This document shows positions 39,910 to 48,324 of a stretch of 64,000 nucleotides of DNA, piece by piece. Position 1 is the first letter of the stretch. The number at the start of each line of letters is the position of its first letter. Below the pieces are notes generated by a model. It was not told the origin of the DNA. It worked only from the letters and a program-made list of their open reading frames with translations, and searched no databases. The stretch spans positions 41,484-105,483 of the forward strand of contig NZ_NKXR01000008.1 in the NCBI RefSeq assembly GCF_002232035.1, in the 5' to 3' direction. Both the position numbers and the translations under genes were made by a program. Source of the DNA: Collinsella sp. TF06-26. GTDB taxonomy: Bacteria; Actinomycetota; Coriobacteriia; Coriobacteriales; Coriobacteriaceae.

Positions 39910-40482
39910 TTAGTTGAGCTTCAGGGCCTTCTGAATGGGCAGATAGAGGGCGCCGACCAGAATGGCGTTAAAGACGGCGGTCATGGCGACGACGGGCAGC
40001 ATAGCGGCGGCGAGCTCGCCGACCACGCCAAGCATGGCCATCTTGATAACCATGAAGATGACGCCGGAGACAAAGGTGGTCACGAAGGTTGCGACGATGG
40101 CGACGGCAGGCTTGACCTGACCGTTCTTGCCGGCGGCGTTGACGATGCCGGCCATGAGCATGGCGGCGATGCCCTCGGCGGCAAAATCGACGAACGGCGA
40201 AGTGGTGGTGATCTGGATCACGGCAGCCGAGATGAGGCCAATGACGAGCGCCTGGCCGATGTTGGGGCGAACGACCAGGATGGTGAGGCAGAAGGCCGAG
40301 ATGATGAACTCGGGGCTGATCATGCCGCCCGAGATGCCCGAGATTGCCTTGCCGACGGTGAAGTTGAGGATGAAGCCGGCGGCGAGCAGGATGGCGAGCA
40401 GGACGAGGGCGCGGACATCGAGTTTGCCGCGATCGGCGGTATGGACGGTGCGGGGCTGGGTGGCGGTGGTGTTCTGAGACAT
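39910..40482 (-). CDS. ECF transporter S component, probable tryptophan-specific (TrpP-like)
   Basis: This 190-residue integral membrane protein has about six hydrophobic spans. Characteristic parts are LVLLAILLAAGFILNF, then SPEFIISAFCLTILVVRPNIGQALVIGL and SAAVIQITTTSPF, which resemble TrpP/ThiW-like S subunits. It lies first in the ECF operon. The leader RNA upstream encodes a peptide with three consecutive Trp codons and a terminator, strong contextual evidence that tryptophan or a precursor is the substrate. The ATG at 40482 has GAAAGGA upstream. Confidence 0.82.
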   Translation of the reverse strand: MSQNTTATQPRTVHTADRGKLDVRALVLLAILLAAGFILNFTVGKAISGISGGMISPEFIISAFCLTILVVRPNIGQALVIGLISAAVIQITTTSPFVDFAAEGIAAMLMAGIVNAAGKNGQVKPAVAIVATFVTTFVSGVIFMVIKMAMLGVVGELAAAMLPVVAMTAVFNAILVGALYLPIQKALKLN

Positions 40483-40527
40483 GGTGAAAATCCTTTCGGA
40501 AGGGGATTGCAAGAGAAAAGCGGAGGC

Positions 40528-40657
40528 GCGTGATGCGAATGCGATCGGGCTCGAGATAGAAAAAGGCCCCCGGTCGAAACCGGAGGCCTTCCAATCACCT
40601 AGAGCGCAAAAACAGGCGTGAGGGACTCACTGTCGACCGATCGTATTCGCATCACGC
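40528..40657 (-). promoter_or_regulatory. Trp attenuator region: long complementary arms around the terminator
   Basis: Positions 40637-40657 (inside the leader peptide gene, directly 3' of the Trp codons) and 40528-40548 (beyond the terminator) are complementary at 20/21 positions. In addition, GTCGACCG (40632-40639) can pair with the terminator's 3' arm (40571-40577), giving an antiterminator. The arrangement allows ribosome position on the Trp codons to choose between structures. Confidence 0.75.
40559..40590 (-). terminator. Attenuator terminator upstream of the ECF S gene
   Basis: On the minus strand AAGGCCTCCGGT pairs with ACCGGGGGCCTT (40563-40590), one mismatch, followed by TTTC. It lies between the Trp-rich leader peptide and the S component. 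Confidence 0.85.
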
Positions 40658-40695
40658 CACCACCAGTTGTTGAGAGATTTCATCGTGTTCTTCAT
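40627..40695 (-). CDS. Trp-rich leader peptide (MKNTMKSLNNWWWRDANTIGRQ split: residues 1-10 and 11-22)
   Basis: This is a 22-codon frame with ATG at 40695, an AAAGGAG Shine-Dalgarno 8 nt upstream, and a TGA stop. Codons 11-13 are TGG TGG TGG. It is followed 36 nt later by an intrinsic terminator and then the ECF S gene. This is the classical layout of a trp-type attenuation peptide: when charged tRNA-Trp is scarce the ribosome stalls on the TGG codons and the downstream RNA refolds. Confidence 0.85.
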   Translation of the reverse strand: MKNTMKSLNNWWWRDANTIGRQ

Positions 40696-40890
40696 GTTGG
40701 TGGCTCCTTTCGTGATGCCGTGGCGCGGTCGCACCTAGTTGCTGTTGCGCTGCACTATAGCACAGCGAAGTGTGTGCGGGGAAATCTTTTTTAAAAAGAT
40801 TTCAGGCGGGTTTCCCGTCGGTCAAAAGAGCGGGCTAAGCGGGCGAGGCTGCCATTGCTGCCTTGTCCGCTCAGCTAAGACATGAGGGCT

Positions 40891-42693
40891 TTAGGCCTTC
40901 TTGCGACGATAGATCACGTAGGCGCAGACACCGATGATGACGACGGCGCCAACGGCCATGGCGGCCATGTTGTTGCCCTCGGACTTCTCCTCGGTGACCT
41001 CTTCCTCTTCGGCCTCGGGCTCGGCCACGTCCTCATCGGAAAGGGCCTCGTCGGCGTAGGTGATGGACTCGACCAGGCAGTCGTTGTCAGCATCGTAGTC
41101 ACTCGGGACGAACTCCTCGGAGAAATCGCCCTCCTGGAGGTAGTCGCGCATCTCCTCGAGCATGGCCTTGCACTTAACATAGGTGTTCTTGGTTGCAGCC
41201 TTGCCGGCCTTGTTGGCCAGGGCGGTGCGGGCTTCGGTGCCTTCTTCGGCCTGCATGGCCTCGTCGACGGTCAGGTTCTGCTCGATGAGCTCCTTCTGCA
41301 GGGCGTCGAGATAGGCGCGGACGCCGGTGGCGCAGTGGTCGCGGTTCTCATAGGCGAGCGTGTTGATGTCCATGAGGACGTAGTTGATGGAGTTCTTGGG
41401 CTCCTCGTTGTTCACGACGTCTTCCTCTTCGCAGTGATCGAAGGAGACATCCTGATCGCTGAAGTAGGGGCTGACCTCGGTGAGCAGTGCGGAATAGAGG
41501 GGGATAGCGACGGAGAACTCGGCGTTGGAGAGCATCTCCCACTGGATGGTCGCGATCTCGGGGTCCATGCCGTGACGGATCTGGAAGGTGTGGATTTCGG
41601 TGTTGCGGTTGGAGCCGATGGCATACGCGCCGTCGGTGTTGGCGTTGAGGCCGGCGACATTCTCGCCGCGAGCGGCGAAGGAACGAATCATCTCAAAGGT
41701 GTTCCAGTCGGACTTGCCGGGCGTAAAGAACAGCGGCTGCATTTCGTGGACCAGGGCGCCGGTCGTCGCGCGAGCGTCTTCGCGCTCGTCCTTGACGATC
41801 TCGTAGTCGGTGCCCTCAGCAAGCGGAGCCATGAAGTAATCGCGGCCCTGGATATAGCGCGACCACTGGTGCATGCCGGCCTCGCCAATCTCCTCGCCGT
41901 AGGTCTTGGCGACGTCGAACTTGCCGTCGGTGTACTCGGCAAAGCCCTTCTCCTTAGGCATAGACTCGATGCCCTCGGAGTGGAGGCAGTTCTCGGTGTC
42001 GTCGAGGTCGACGTCATAGGTGAGGTTGCCGATGTTGGGGTTGAGCGAGGCGATATCGTCAGTGAGCCTCATGGCGATCCACTGATGGCCGGAAAGCGCT
42101 GCAAACAACCAGGTCTCGTTGTTGTCGGCAATGATGATCTGGTCGTTGGAGCAGACGCCCTGCTCGTCAATCAGGCTGCCGAGGAGCTCGACACCCTCGC
42201 GGGCCGTGGCACTCTCGCCCAGAATGACGCTGGCGTAGTTGTATTCGCCAATGCCAGTCTCCTCGGTGATGGGGTCGGCCTCTTCGGCCTTCTCGTTATA
42301 GGAGGTGCTCAACGTGGCAGAGCAGGAGACACCCTTCTCGTTGATGCCTGCCTCGGAATATGCGTCGTAGCGATCTTCCCACTGCGAGGGGTTGTCGCGA
42401 ACGAAGGTGTAGCGGTAGGTTGCGCCCTTGGACTTGTACTCAAAACCGGACTCGACCGAGGTGTACTCGTTGCCGTCCTTGTGTGCGGGCTCAATGCCAA
42501 AGTGCTTGATGTAGCGCGGACCGAAGTCCTCGGAACGGCCGTAGTACGTGTTGCCGTCTGCCGTGAGCTTGCTGCCCATGTAGATCTGGGTGCAGGCGAG
42601 TGCCGAAGTCGGCATGGCCATGATAGCCGCTGCTCCAAACGCAAGGCCGCAGCCGAGCTTCTTGAGCGTGTTGACAGGATGAGTAAACCTCAT
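40891..42693 (-). CDS. Peptidase C69 family dipeptidase, membrane-anchored at the C-terminus
   Basis: This 600-residue exported N-terminal-nucleophile hydrolase has a signal peptide ending at SALA, so the mature N-terminus is Cys in CTQIYMGSKLTADG, the presumed autocatalytically exposed nucleophile of PepD/C69 enzymes. Further hallmarks are GRSEDFG, GINEKGVS, GIGEYNYASVILG and WLFAALSGHQW. Near the C-terminus is an acidic Glu-rich stretch, a transmembrane helix (AAMAVGAVVIIGVCAYVIY) and a RRKK tail, so it is held on the outer face of the membrane. The ATG at 42693 has GGGAGGG. It likely acts in extracellular peptide use. Confidence 0.9.
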   Translation of the reverse strand: MRFTHPVNTLKKLGCGLAFGAAAIMAMPTSALACTQIYMGSKLTADGNTYYGRSEDFGPRYIKHFGIEPAHKDGNEYTSVESGFEYKSKGATYRYTFVRDNPSQWEDRYDAYSEAGINEKGVSCSATLSTSYNEKAEEADPITEETGIGEYNYASVILGESATAREGVELLGSLIDEQGVCSNDQIIIADNNETWLFAALSGHQWIAMRLTDDIASLNPNIGNLTYDVDLDDTENCLHSEGIESMPKEKGFAEYTDGKFDVAKTYGEEIGEAGMHQWSRYIQGRDYFMAPLAEGTDYEIVKDEREDARATTGALVHEMQPLFFTPGKSDWNTFEMIRSFAARGENVAGLNANTDGAYAIGSNRNTEIHTFQIRHGMDPEIATIQWEMLSNAEFSVAIPLYSALLTEVSPYFSDQDVSFDHCEEEDVVNNEEPKNSINYVLMDINTLAYENRDHCATGVRAYLDALQKELIEQNLTVDEAMQAEEGTEARTALANKAGKAATKNTYVKCKAMLEEMRDYLQEGDFSEEFVPSDYDADNDCLVESITYADEALSDEDVAEPEAEEEEVTEEKSEGNNMAAMAVGAVVIIGVCAYVIYRRKKA

Positions 42694-42927
42694 AATCCCT
42701 CCCAACTGTTGAAACCCCGCGAAACCGTACGGAGTTTCAGCTAATAAATACATCTACTAGCCTAAAGGAAGTGTAAAGAGTATTCACTCGACAACAGCCT
42801 TTGCTCGATGAGCGTGAAGAAATATACGATGAACGGATAATAATACTCATTTTATGGCTTTAGTTAAATAAAGGCACCCTGCATTTACTGTAGCTGAATA
42901 AAGCATTAGACGGCGGTCAAAAAGAAA

Positions 42928-42968
42928 ACTCTCCCGCTGTTTAGGATTTGCATAAACAGCGGGAGAGT
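42928..42968 (-). terminator. Terminator after the small membrane peptide gene
   Basis: ACTCTCCCGCTGTTT (42928-42942) pairs exactly with AAACAGCGGGAGAGT (42954-42968). On the minus strand it is followed by TTTCTTTTTG. Confidence 0.88.
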
Positions 42969-43001
42969 CGATAACTGGATGAATATCATACCAATGTGGA
43001 T

Positions 43002-43094
43002 TTACTTCTTTCGGCGGTGAATCACGTTGATGGCGTAACCGACGAGCATGGCCAAGACGATGACAATAAAGCCGATCAGGGGATTGTCGTTCAT
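43002..43094 (-). CDS. 30-residue membrane peptide
   Basis: The product starts MNDNPLIGFIVIVLAML and continues VGYAINVIHRRKK before the stop. One hydrophobic helix (residues ~6-25) is followed by a RRKK positive tail, so the N-terminus is out and the C-terminus in. The ATG has AGGAGG 6 nt upstream, and the gene begins 9 bp after the diacylglycerol-kinase-like gene on the same strand, with a terminator right after it. The strong SD, tight coupling and clean topology argue for a real small protein. Function unknown, possibly a membrane partner of the lipid kinase. Confidence 0.7.
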   Translation of the reverse strand: MNDNPLIGFIVIVLAMLVGYAINVIHRRKK

Positions 43095-43103
43095 AGGGTC
43101 CTC

Positions 43104-44021
43104 CTATTTTCCGAGCGGGGAGAATTCGTCGACGATGAGGTCGAGGCATTGCGGAAGCGCGCGGGCTCCAAAGACGCCCGAATTGCTGGAGATAATCTCG
43201 CCATCGAACTGCATGCCCAGTGACGGGGTGCAGGTGATCTTGGCTTCCTTGGTCTGGATGATCTTGAACTGTGGGCGCCCGAGTACCTTGCCGGCGGGGT
43301 CAAGCGCAGCGGTGATCACGGTAGGCAGCAGCTGCACGGTGCGCACGGGTTCGATGACCGCAATGTCGACCATGCCGTCGTTCATGCGGCAGTTGGGGAA
43401 CAGGTTGATGTCGTTTTGGATGACCGAGGTGTTGCCGGCCATGCAGCAGATGCCATCGAGCTCCTCGACAATGCCGTCATGCTCGATGGTAAAGTGCGCC
43501 ACCGTGGGGTTGGGCGTGGCGAGCGCGGAGAGGAAGTAGGCGATCTCGCCGATGTCGTTTTTGGCAGGGGTGGCCTTCATCATGATCTCGGCGTCGAAGC
43601 CCGAGCCGGCGATGATGATAAAGCCGTGGCGCTTTTCGTTGCCGTTCTCGTCGAGCCAAAAGAGCTCGCCCATGTCCACTTTGACCGTGCGACCGGCACG
43701 GCAGGCCTTGGCAAGTGCCGCTGCCTCGGGGGCATTACCGATGTTGTTAAAGAACAGGCAGGCTGTGCCGGAGGGGAAGACGAGCGTGGGGACGCCGCAT
43801 CCGCGCATTTGGTCGAGTACGTTGGAGACGGTGCCGTCGCCGCCCGAAATCACCACGCGATCAAACTCGCGCACGTCTGCCACGGCGTCTTCGGGTTCCA
43901 TGCCATCGCCGATAAAACGCATCACGACCTCGTCGCCGCCCTGCGCGAGGGCGTGCGTGAATGCGTAGATTTCATCTGAGCTGGGGCCCGATGCCGGGTT
44001 GTGGATGATAAGGCAGCGCAT
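43104..44021 (-). CDS. Diacylglycerol-kinase family lipid kinase (YegS/DgkB-like)
   Basis: This 305-residue soluble or peripheral kinase has NPASGPSSDE at the N-terminus, the catalytic-domain motif ISGGDGTVSNVL (GGDGT), FPSGTACLFFNN (the usual PxGTxN region), then GSGFDAEIM, and a C-terminal beta-sandwich with MQFDGEI. It phosphorylates diacylglycerol or a similar lipid using ATP. The 30-residue membrane peptide follows within 9 bp. Confidence 0.92.
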   Translation of the reverse strand: MRCLIIHNPASGPSSDEIYAFTHALAQGGDEVVMRFIGDGMEPEDAVADVREFDRVVISGGDGTVSNVLDQMRGCGVPTLVFPSGTACLFFNNIGNAPEAAALAKACRAGRTVKVDMGELFWLDENGNEKRHGFIIIAGSGFDAEIMMKATPAKNDIGEIAYFLSALATPNPTVAHFTIEHDGIVEELDGICCMAGNTSVIQNDINLFPNCRMNDGMVDIAVIEPVRTVQLLPTVITAALDPAGKVLGRPQFKIIQTKEAKITCTPSLGMQFDGEIISSNSGVFGARALPQCLDLIVDEFSPLGK

Positions 44022-44119
44022 ACTTACGTTCCCGTTCTGTGACTAACCGAGTATAGTTGTAAGGCAATGCCGATATCCTACCCGTGTTTTTCGGGCCTAA
44101 CCTTATTCGATGGGTTGAT

Positions 44120-45253
44120 ATGTACATTTCCACACATCAGGCTCTACTCGACTTTTGTCAGCGCGCCCGTGAGTTTGACGCGATTGCCGTCGATACCGAG
44201 TTTTTGCGCGAGCGCACGTTCCATCCGCGCCTGTGCCTGGTCCAGATTGCCACTCCTGCCGAGAGCGTCGCGGTTGATCCGCTGGTGATCGACGACCTGT
44301 CTCCCTTGGCCGAACTCATGGCCGACGAGAGCGTGACCAAGGTGTTCCATGCTTGCTCGCAGGACATGGAAGTTATGCTTCATACCGTAGGCGTGTTGCC
44401 GCGTCCGATTTTTGACACGCAGGTGGCCGCCGCCTTTTTAGGCGAGCGCCAGCAGATTTCCTACGGCGCGCTCGTGCAGACGTTTTGCGGCGTCTCGCTG
44501 CCCAAGACTGAGTCGCTGACCGACTGGTCGCGTCGCCCGCTGACCGATAAGCAGATTGAGTACGCGATCGATGACGTCAAGTACCTGATCGTCGCCTATA
44601 CCGAGATGATGAGCCGTCTGCGCGAGCTGGGCCGCGTGGACTGGGTACTCGACGAGTTGCGCCCGCTGGCTGACGAGTCGCACTATCGCGCCGATCGCCA
44701 CGAGGCGTTCCGCAAGGTCAAGCGCATCAATTCGTGCAGCCGTCACCAGCTGGGTATCGCGCGCGAGCTCGCCGCCTGGCGCGAGGACTGCGCCGAGCGC
44801 CGTAACATCCCGCGCAAGTGGGTCATGTCCGACGACACGCTGCTTGCGCTCGTTAAGCGCAATCCCGTCCGCGTTGAGGAGTTCCGTAGCATTCGCGGTA
44901 CCGACCAGCTGGGGGAGCGCGACGTGGACGGTGCGCTCATGGCCATCAAGCGCGGCGCGAGCTGCCCGCACGATCGCCTGCCGCTCATGGTGCGCGGACA
45001 CCGTCAGATCTCGCCGGAGCTGGAGAGCGTGACGGACCTGATGTATGCGCTCATCCGCCTGGTTGCCGAGCGCTCGGGGGTGGCGACCTCGGTCATTGCC
45101 TCGCGCGATGACCTGGCCGATTACATCGAGCATCCTGAGCAAAGCCCCCTGCGCGAAGGCTGGCGTTTTGAGCTTGTGGGTTCGCGCCTGGACGATCTGC
45201 TTTCCGGCAATATGGGGCTCACCGTGAAGGACGGAAAGATTGAGTTGTTATAG
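44120..45253 (+). CDS. rnd: Ribonuclease D
   Basis: This 377-residue 3'-5' exoribonuclease of the DEDDy group has AVDTEFL (Exo I), FHACSQDMEVM (Exo II) and YAIDDVKYL (Exo III Tyr-Asp). An HRDC domain follows (INSCSRHQLGIARELAAWREDCAE..., residues ~205-285), then a second HRDC-like helical region. It trims tRNA and other small-RNA precursors. The SD before ATG 44120 is weak. It is divergent from the lipid-kinase gene. Confidence 0.93.
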   Translation: MYISTHQALLDFCQRAREFDAIAVDTEFLRERTFHPRLCLVQIATPAESVAVDPLVIDDLSPLAELMADESVTKVFHACSQDMEVMLHTVGVLPRPIFDTQVAAAFLGERQQISYGALVQTFCGVSLPKTESLTDWSRRPLTDKQIEYAIDDVKYLIVAYTEMMSRLRELGRVDWVLDELRPLADESHYRADRHEAFRKVKRINSCSRHQLGIARELAAWREDCAERRNIPRKWVMSDDTLLALVKRNPVRVEEFRSIRGTDQLGERDVDGALMAIKRGASCPHDRLPLMVRGHRQISPELESVTDLMYALIRLVAERSGVATSVIASRDDLADYIEHPEQSPLREGWRFELVGSRLDDLLSGNMGLTVKDGKIELL

Positions 45254-45317
45254 GGAAGCCTAGTCTGCTGAGTGGGTAGAATGCCTCCAACGTGTAACTC
45301 GATTTGGAGGAATTCGC

Positions 45318-46022
45318 ATGCCCTATTACTATGGATATGGCTTTGGCATCGACCCGCTGTACCTGCTGGTTGTTCTTGTCTGCACGGTGCTTGGCCTTGC
45401 TGCGCAGAGCTATATCAATTCGACGTACAAGACGTGGTCCAAGGTTCGCTCGGACGGCGACACGGGTGCCACGGTCGCTCGCCGCATGCTCGACGCCAAC
45501 GGCTGCAATGCCGTGGGTATCAAGGGCGTCGCTGGTGAGCTTACCGACCATTACAACCCGCAGGACAATAACCTGTATCTGTCGGATTCCAACCGTTCGG
45601 GCGGCTCGGTCGCAAGCGTTGCTGTCGCTTGTCACGAGGCAGGCCATGCCGCGCAGCGTCAAAGCGGCTATGCCATGATGAAGGTACGTACCGCCCTCGT
45701 GCCGGTCGTCAACTTTACCCAGAACACCTGGACCATCGTGCTGCTCATGGGCCTGTTTATGAACATCGCGGGACTCACGACCATCGCGCTGATCTTCTTC
45801 TCGTTTAGCGTGCTGTTCCAGCTCGTTACGCTGCCGGTCGAGATTGATGCCAGCCGCCGCGCCGTGGCGTACATCGAGCAGTCGGGCATGAGCTCCAAGC
45901 AGGTCAACGGTGCCAAGAAGGTGCTGACGGCCGCCGCGCTTACCTATGTGGCTGCGGCGCTCACCTCGATTATTCAGCTGCTCTATCTTATGGCTCGCTA
46001 CAACAGAAACTCCAACCGATAA
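45318..46022 (+). CDS. Membrane zinc metallopeptidase (YugP family)
   Basis: This 234-residue protein has an N-terminal transmembrane helix (residues ~13-32), then the zinc motif VACHEAGHAAQRQ (HExxH) at ~103-113, and further hydrophobic spans at ~135-170 and ~210-225. The layout matches the neutral Zn-peptidase YugP family. The tyrosine-rich start (MPYYYGYGF) is also common in this group. The SD GGAGGA is clear. It follows rnd by 64 bp. Substrate unknown. Confidence 0.9.
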   Translation: MPYYYGYGFGIDPLYLLVVLVCTVLGLAAQSYINSTYKTWSKVRSDGDTGATVARRMLDANGCNAVGIKGVAGELTDHYNPQDNNLYLSDSNRSGGSVASVAVACHEAGHAAQRQSGYAMMKVRTALVPVVNFTQNTWTIVLLMGLFMNIAGLTTIALIFFSFSVLFQLVTLPVEIDASRRAVAYIEQSGMSSKQVNGAKKVLTAAALTYVAAALTSIIQLLYLMARYNRNSNR

Positions 46023-46038
46023 CAAATTGGGTCGCTGG

Positions 46039-46068
46039 GCGCCGCGGGAATTTGTGTCCCCGCGGCGC
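46039..46068 (+). terminator. Hairpin after the YugP-like gene
   Basis: GCGCCGCGGG and CCCGCGGCGC are exact complements with a 10-nt loop. There is no U tract, so termination may be weak. Confidence 0.55.
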
Positions 46069-46137
46069 TGTACTATGTGTTGGACTTGAATTTGCGCAGG
46101 GCCAGAGCCTTTGTGCACGATGACGAAAGGAGGCTGC

Positions 46138-47589
46138 GTGGCAGGCTGGAATCTAACCGGCAATAGCGTTTCCGCCGAGTTCGACGGTTCGGACGAGCAA
46201 GAGCGTAAAGAGCTCAGCGTGAGCCAGGCGGTAGAGATCGCCGCCGGTGCGCTCGATGCTATTCCGCAACTGACCGTCCTGGGCGAGGTCACGGGTTTCC
46301 GTGGTCCCAATGCCCGAAGCGGCCACTGCTACTTCCAGATTAAAGACGACTCGGCCGCCGTCGACTGCATCATCTGGAAGGGCGCCTATCTCAAGCGTAC
46401 CTTCGATCTGCGTGACGGCATGCAGGTGAGCTTTAAGGGCAGCTTCAATCTCTATAAGGCCACGGGCCGCATGAGCTTTGTCGCTCGCTCGTTTTCGCTG
46501 GCGGGGGAGGGTCTGCTGCGTCAACAGGTGGCGCAACTGGCCGAAAAGCTACGCCGCGAGGGCCTGATGGACGAAGCGCGCAAGCGCCGCATCCCGGTGT
46601 TCTGCTCCCGCGTGGCGGTCGTCACCTCGCTTTCGGGTGCCGTAATCGACGACGTCAAGCGCACATTGCGTCGTCGCAACCCGCTCGTCGAGCTCGTCTG
46701 CGTGGGCGCCAAGGTTCAAGGCGAGGGTGCGCCGGCCGAGCTCATTGAGGGTTTGCGCCGCGCCGCTTCCATTACGCCGGCGCCCGACTGTATTTTGCTG
46801 GTGCGCGGCGGCGGTTCCTTTGAGGACCTCATGACCTTTAATGACGAGGAGCTTGCCCGCGCGGTGGCGGCTTGTCCTGTGCCCGTGGTGACCGGTATTG
46901 GCCATGAGCCCGATACCTCGATTTGCGACATGGTGAGCGACCGCCGCGCCTCCACGCCCACGGCGGCGGCCGAATCGGTGGCGCCGGCCATGACGGAGTT
47001 GGCCGATGTGCTCGAGGCGCGCCATCAGCGTCTGGGTGCCGCGATGGCATCGATGATTGGGTCGGCCCAGGTCGACCTGGAGATGCTCGATCAGCGCGGT
47101 CGCCGTGCCTGGGATACCTATACGGCTCGCTTGGGTGATGCGCTCGATGCCGCTGCGTGTCGCCCGTGCCTCAACGACCCCACATTTATGGTCGAGCGTC
47201 GCGAATCGGAGCTTGCACTGACTGCCGATCGCCTGTCGGGCGCCATAGTACGCTCGGTCGGGACATTCCGCTCCAACTTTGAGCGCTTGCCCGAGCGTCT
47301 GATTACAAGCACCTCGGGGCTCGATGGTAAGCGCCATGCGCTCACGCTTGCGAGTTCCCGCCTAGAGCATCAAGGGCGCACGATGCTCAGCAAGCCAGCG
47401 TCCGACCTGAGCCGTGCGGCAGCGTCGCTCGATGCCCTGTCGCCGCTCAAAGTGCTTGCTCGCGGCTATTCCATCGCGTACAGCGATGATGGTGTGGCTA
47501 CGAGTGCCAAGACCTTTAAGCCTGGCGACGCCATTCGCGTGCGCATGGCAGACGGCAACGTGGCAGCAACGGTCGATACGGTCGAGTAG
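46138..47589 (+). CDS. xseA: Exodeoxyribonuclease VII large subunit
   Basis: This 483-residue protein has an N-terminal OB-fold (residues ~28-120, FQIKDDSAAVDCIIW), then the catalytic core IPVFCSRVAVVTSLSGAVIDDV, RGGGSFEDLMTFNDEELARAV, TGIGHEPDTSICD and DRRASTPTAAAE, and a coiled-coil tail. It starts at GTG 46138, with AAAGGAGG 5 nt upstream, not at the ATG nine codons earlier. It degrades single-stranded DNA to oligonucleotides together with XseB, encoded 42 bp downstream. Confidence 0.95.
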   Translation: MAGWNLTGNSVSAEFDGSDEQERKELSVSQAVEIAAGALDAIPQLTVLGEVTGFRGPNARSGHCYFQIKDDSAAVDCIIWKGAYLKRTFDLRDGMQVSFKGSFNLYKATGRMSFVARSFSLAGEGLLRQQVAQLAEKLRREGLMDEARKRRIPVFCSRVAVVTSLSGAVIDDVKRTLRRRNPLVELVCVGAKVQGEGAPAELIEGLRRAASITPAPDCILLVRGGGSFEDLMTFNDEELARAVAACPVPVVTGIGHEPDTSICDMVSDRRASTPTAAAESVAPAMTELADVLEARHQRLGAAMASMIGSAQVDLEMLDQRGRRAWDTYTARLGDALDAAACRPCLNDPTFMVERRESELALTADRLSGAIVRSVGTFRSNFERLPERLITSTSGLDGKRHALTLASSRLEHQGRTMLSKPASDLSRAAASLDALSPLKVLARGYSIAYSDDGVATSAKTFKPGDAIRVRMADGNVAATVDTVE

Positions 47590-47631
47590 ACCGCGTTTCG
47601 CAGTGATAGACCCTTAGGAAAGGAAACAGAT

Positions 47632-47898
47632 ATGGCAGAGAAGACCCCGGTCGAGCAGCTTACGTACAAGCAGGCCTCGCAGGAGCTGGAGCTCATCATC
47701 CGCAGCCTGGAGTCGGGCGATATGGAGCTTGAGGAGTCGCTCGAGAGCTACACCCGCGGCGTCGAGCTCCTCAAAAGCCTGCGCACCCGCCTGTCCGATG
47801 CCGAGCAGAAGGTCTCGGTGCTCCTTAAGGACGTCGACGGCAACGACGTGCTCGCCGACGGCGAGGCCGCCAACACCGATGATAACCTTTCGTTCTAA
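47632..47898 (+). CDS. xseB: Exodeoxyribonuclease VII small subunit
   Basis: This 88-residue helical hairpin protein reads LTYKQASQELELIIRSLESGDMELEESLESYTRGVELLKSLRTRLSDAE (given here in order, pairs of helices) with an acidic Asp-rich tail. It binds the XseA coiled coil. It is directly downstream of xseA, and the SD AGGAAA is present. Confidence 0.94.
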   Translation: MAEKTPVEQLTYKQASQELELIIRSLESGDMELEESLESYTRGVELLKSLRTRLSDAEQKVSVLLKDVDGNDVLADGEAANTDDNLSF

Positions 47899-47947
47899 GC
47901 ATCTCGACCAAATATAATTACCTTGGTCTGTAAGAAAGGAACCAGCT

Positions 47948-48283
47948 ATGTGCGATTGCATCTTCTGTAAAATTGCCAACCACGAGATCCCCTCGACCGT
48001 TGTCTATGAGGACGACCAGGTCATCGCCTTCGACGACCTCAACCCGCAGGCGCCGGTCCACACGCTCGTGATCCCTAAGAAGCACTACAGCGACATCGCC
48101 GACAACGTATCCGCCGAGACCATGGGCGCCATGGCTCACGCCATCCAGGAGGTCGCCAAGGCCAAGGGTCTGGAGGACGGTTTCCGCGTCATCTCCAACA
48201 AGGGCGTCAACGCCGGCCAGACCGTCATGCACTTCCACATGCACGTCCTCGGCGGCAAAAACCTGGGCGAGAACCTCATCTGA
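47948..48283 (+). CDS. HIT-family hydrolase (HinT-like)
   Basis: This 111-residue histidine-triad nucleotide-binding protein begins CIFCKIANHEIPSTVVYEDD and ends with the triad MHFHMHVLGG. The Cys pair near the start (CDCIFC) may bind zinc. HinT-type enzymes hydrolyse adenosine phosphoramidates. It follows xseB by 49 bp and could share its transcript. Confidence 0.94.
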   Translation: MCDCIFCKIANHEIPSTVVYEDDQVIAFDDLNPQAPVHTLVIPKKHYSDIADNVSAETMGAMAHAIQEVAKAKGLEDGFRVISNKGVNAGQTVMHFHMHVLGGKNLGENLI

Positions 48284-48324
48284 GGGCGCTTGGCCCGTCG
48301 ACTTGGCTGCCTTTGGAGTAATCT

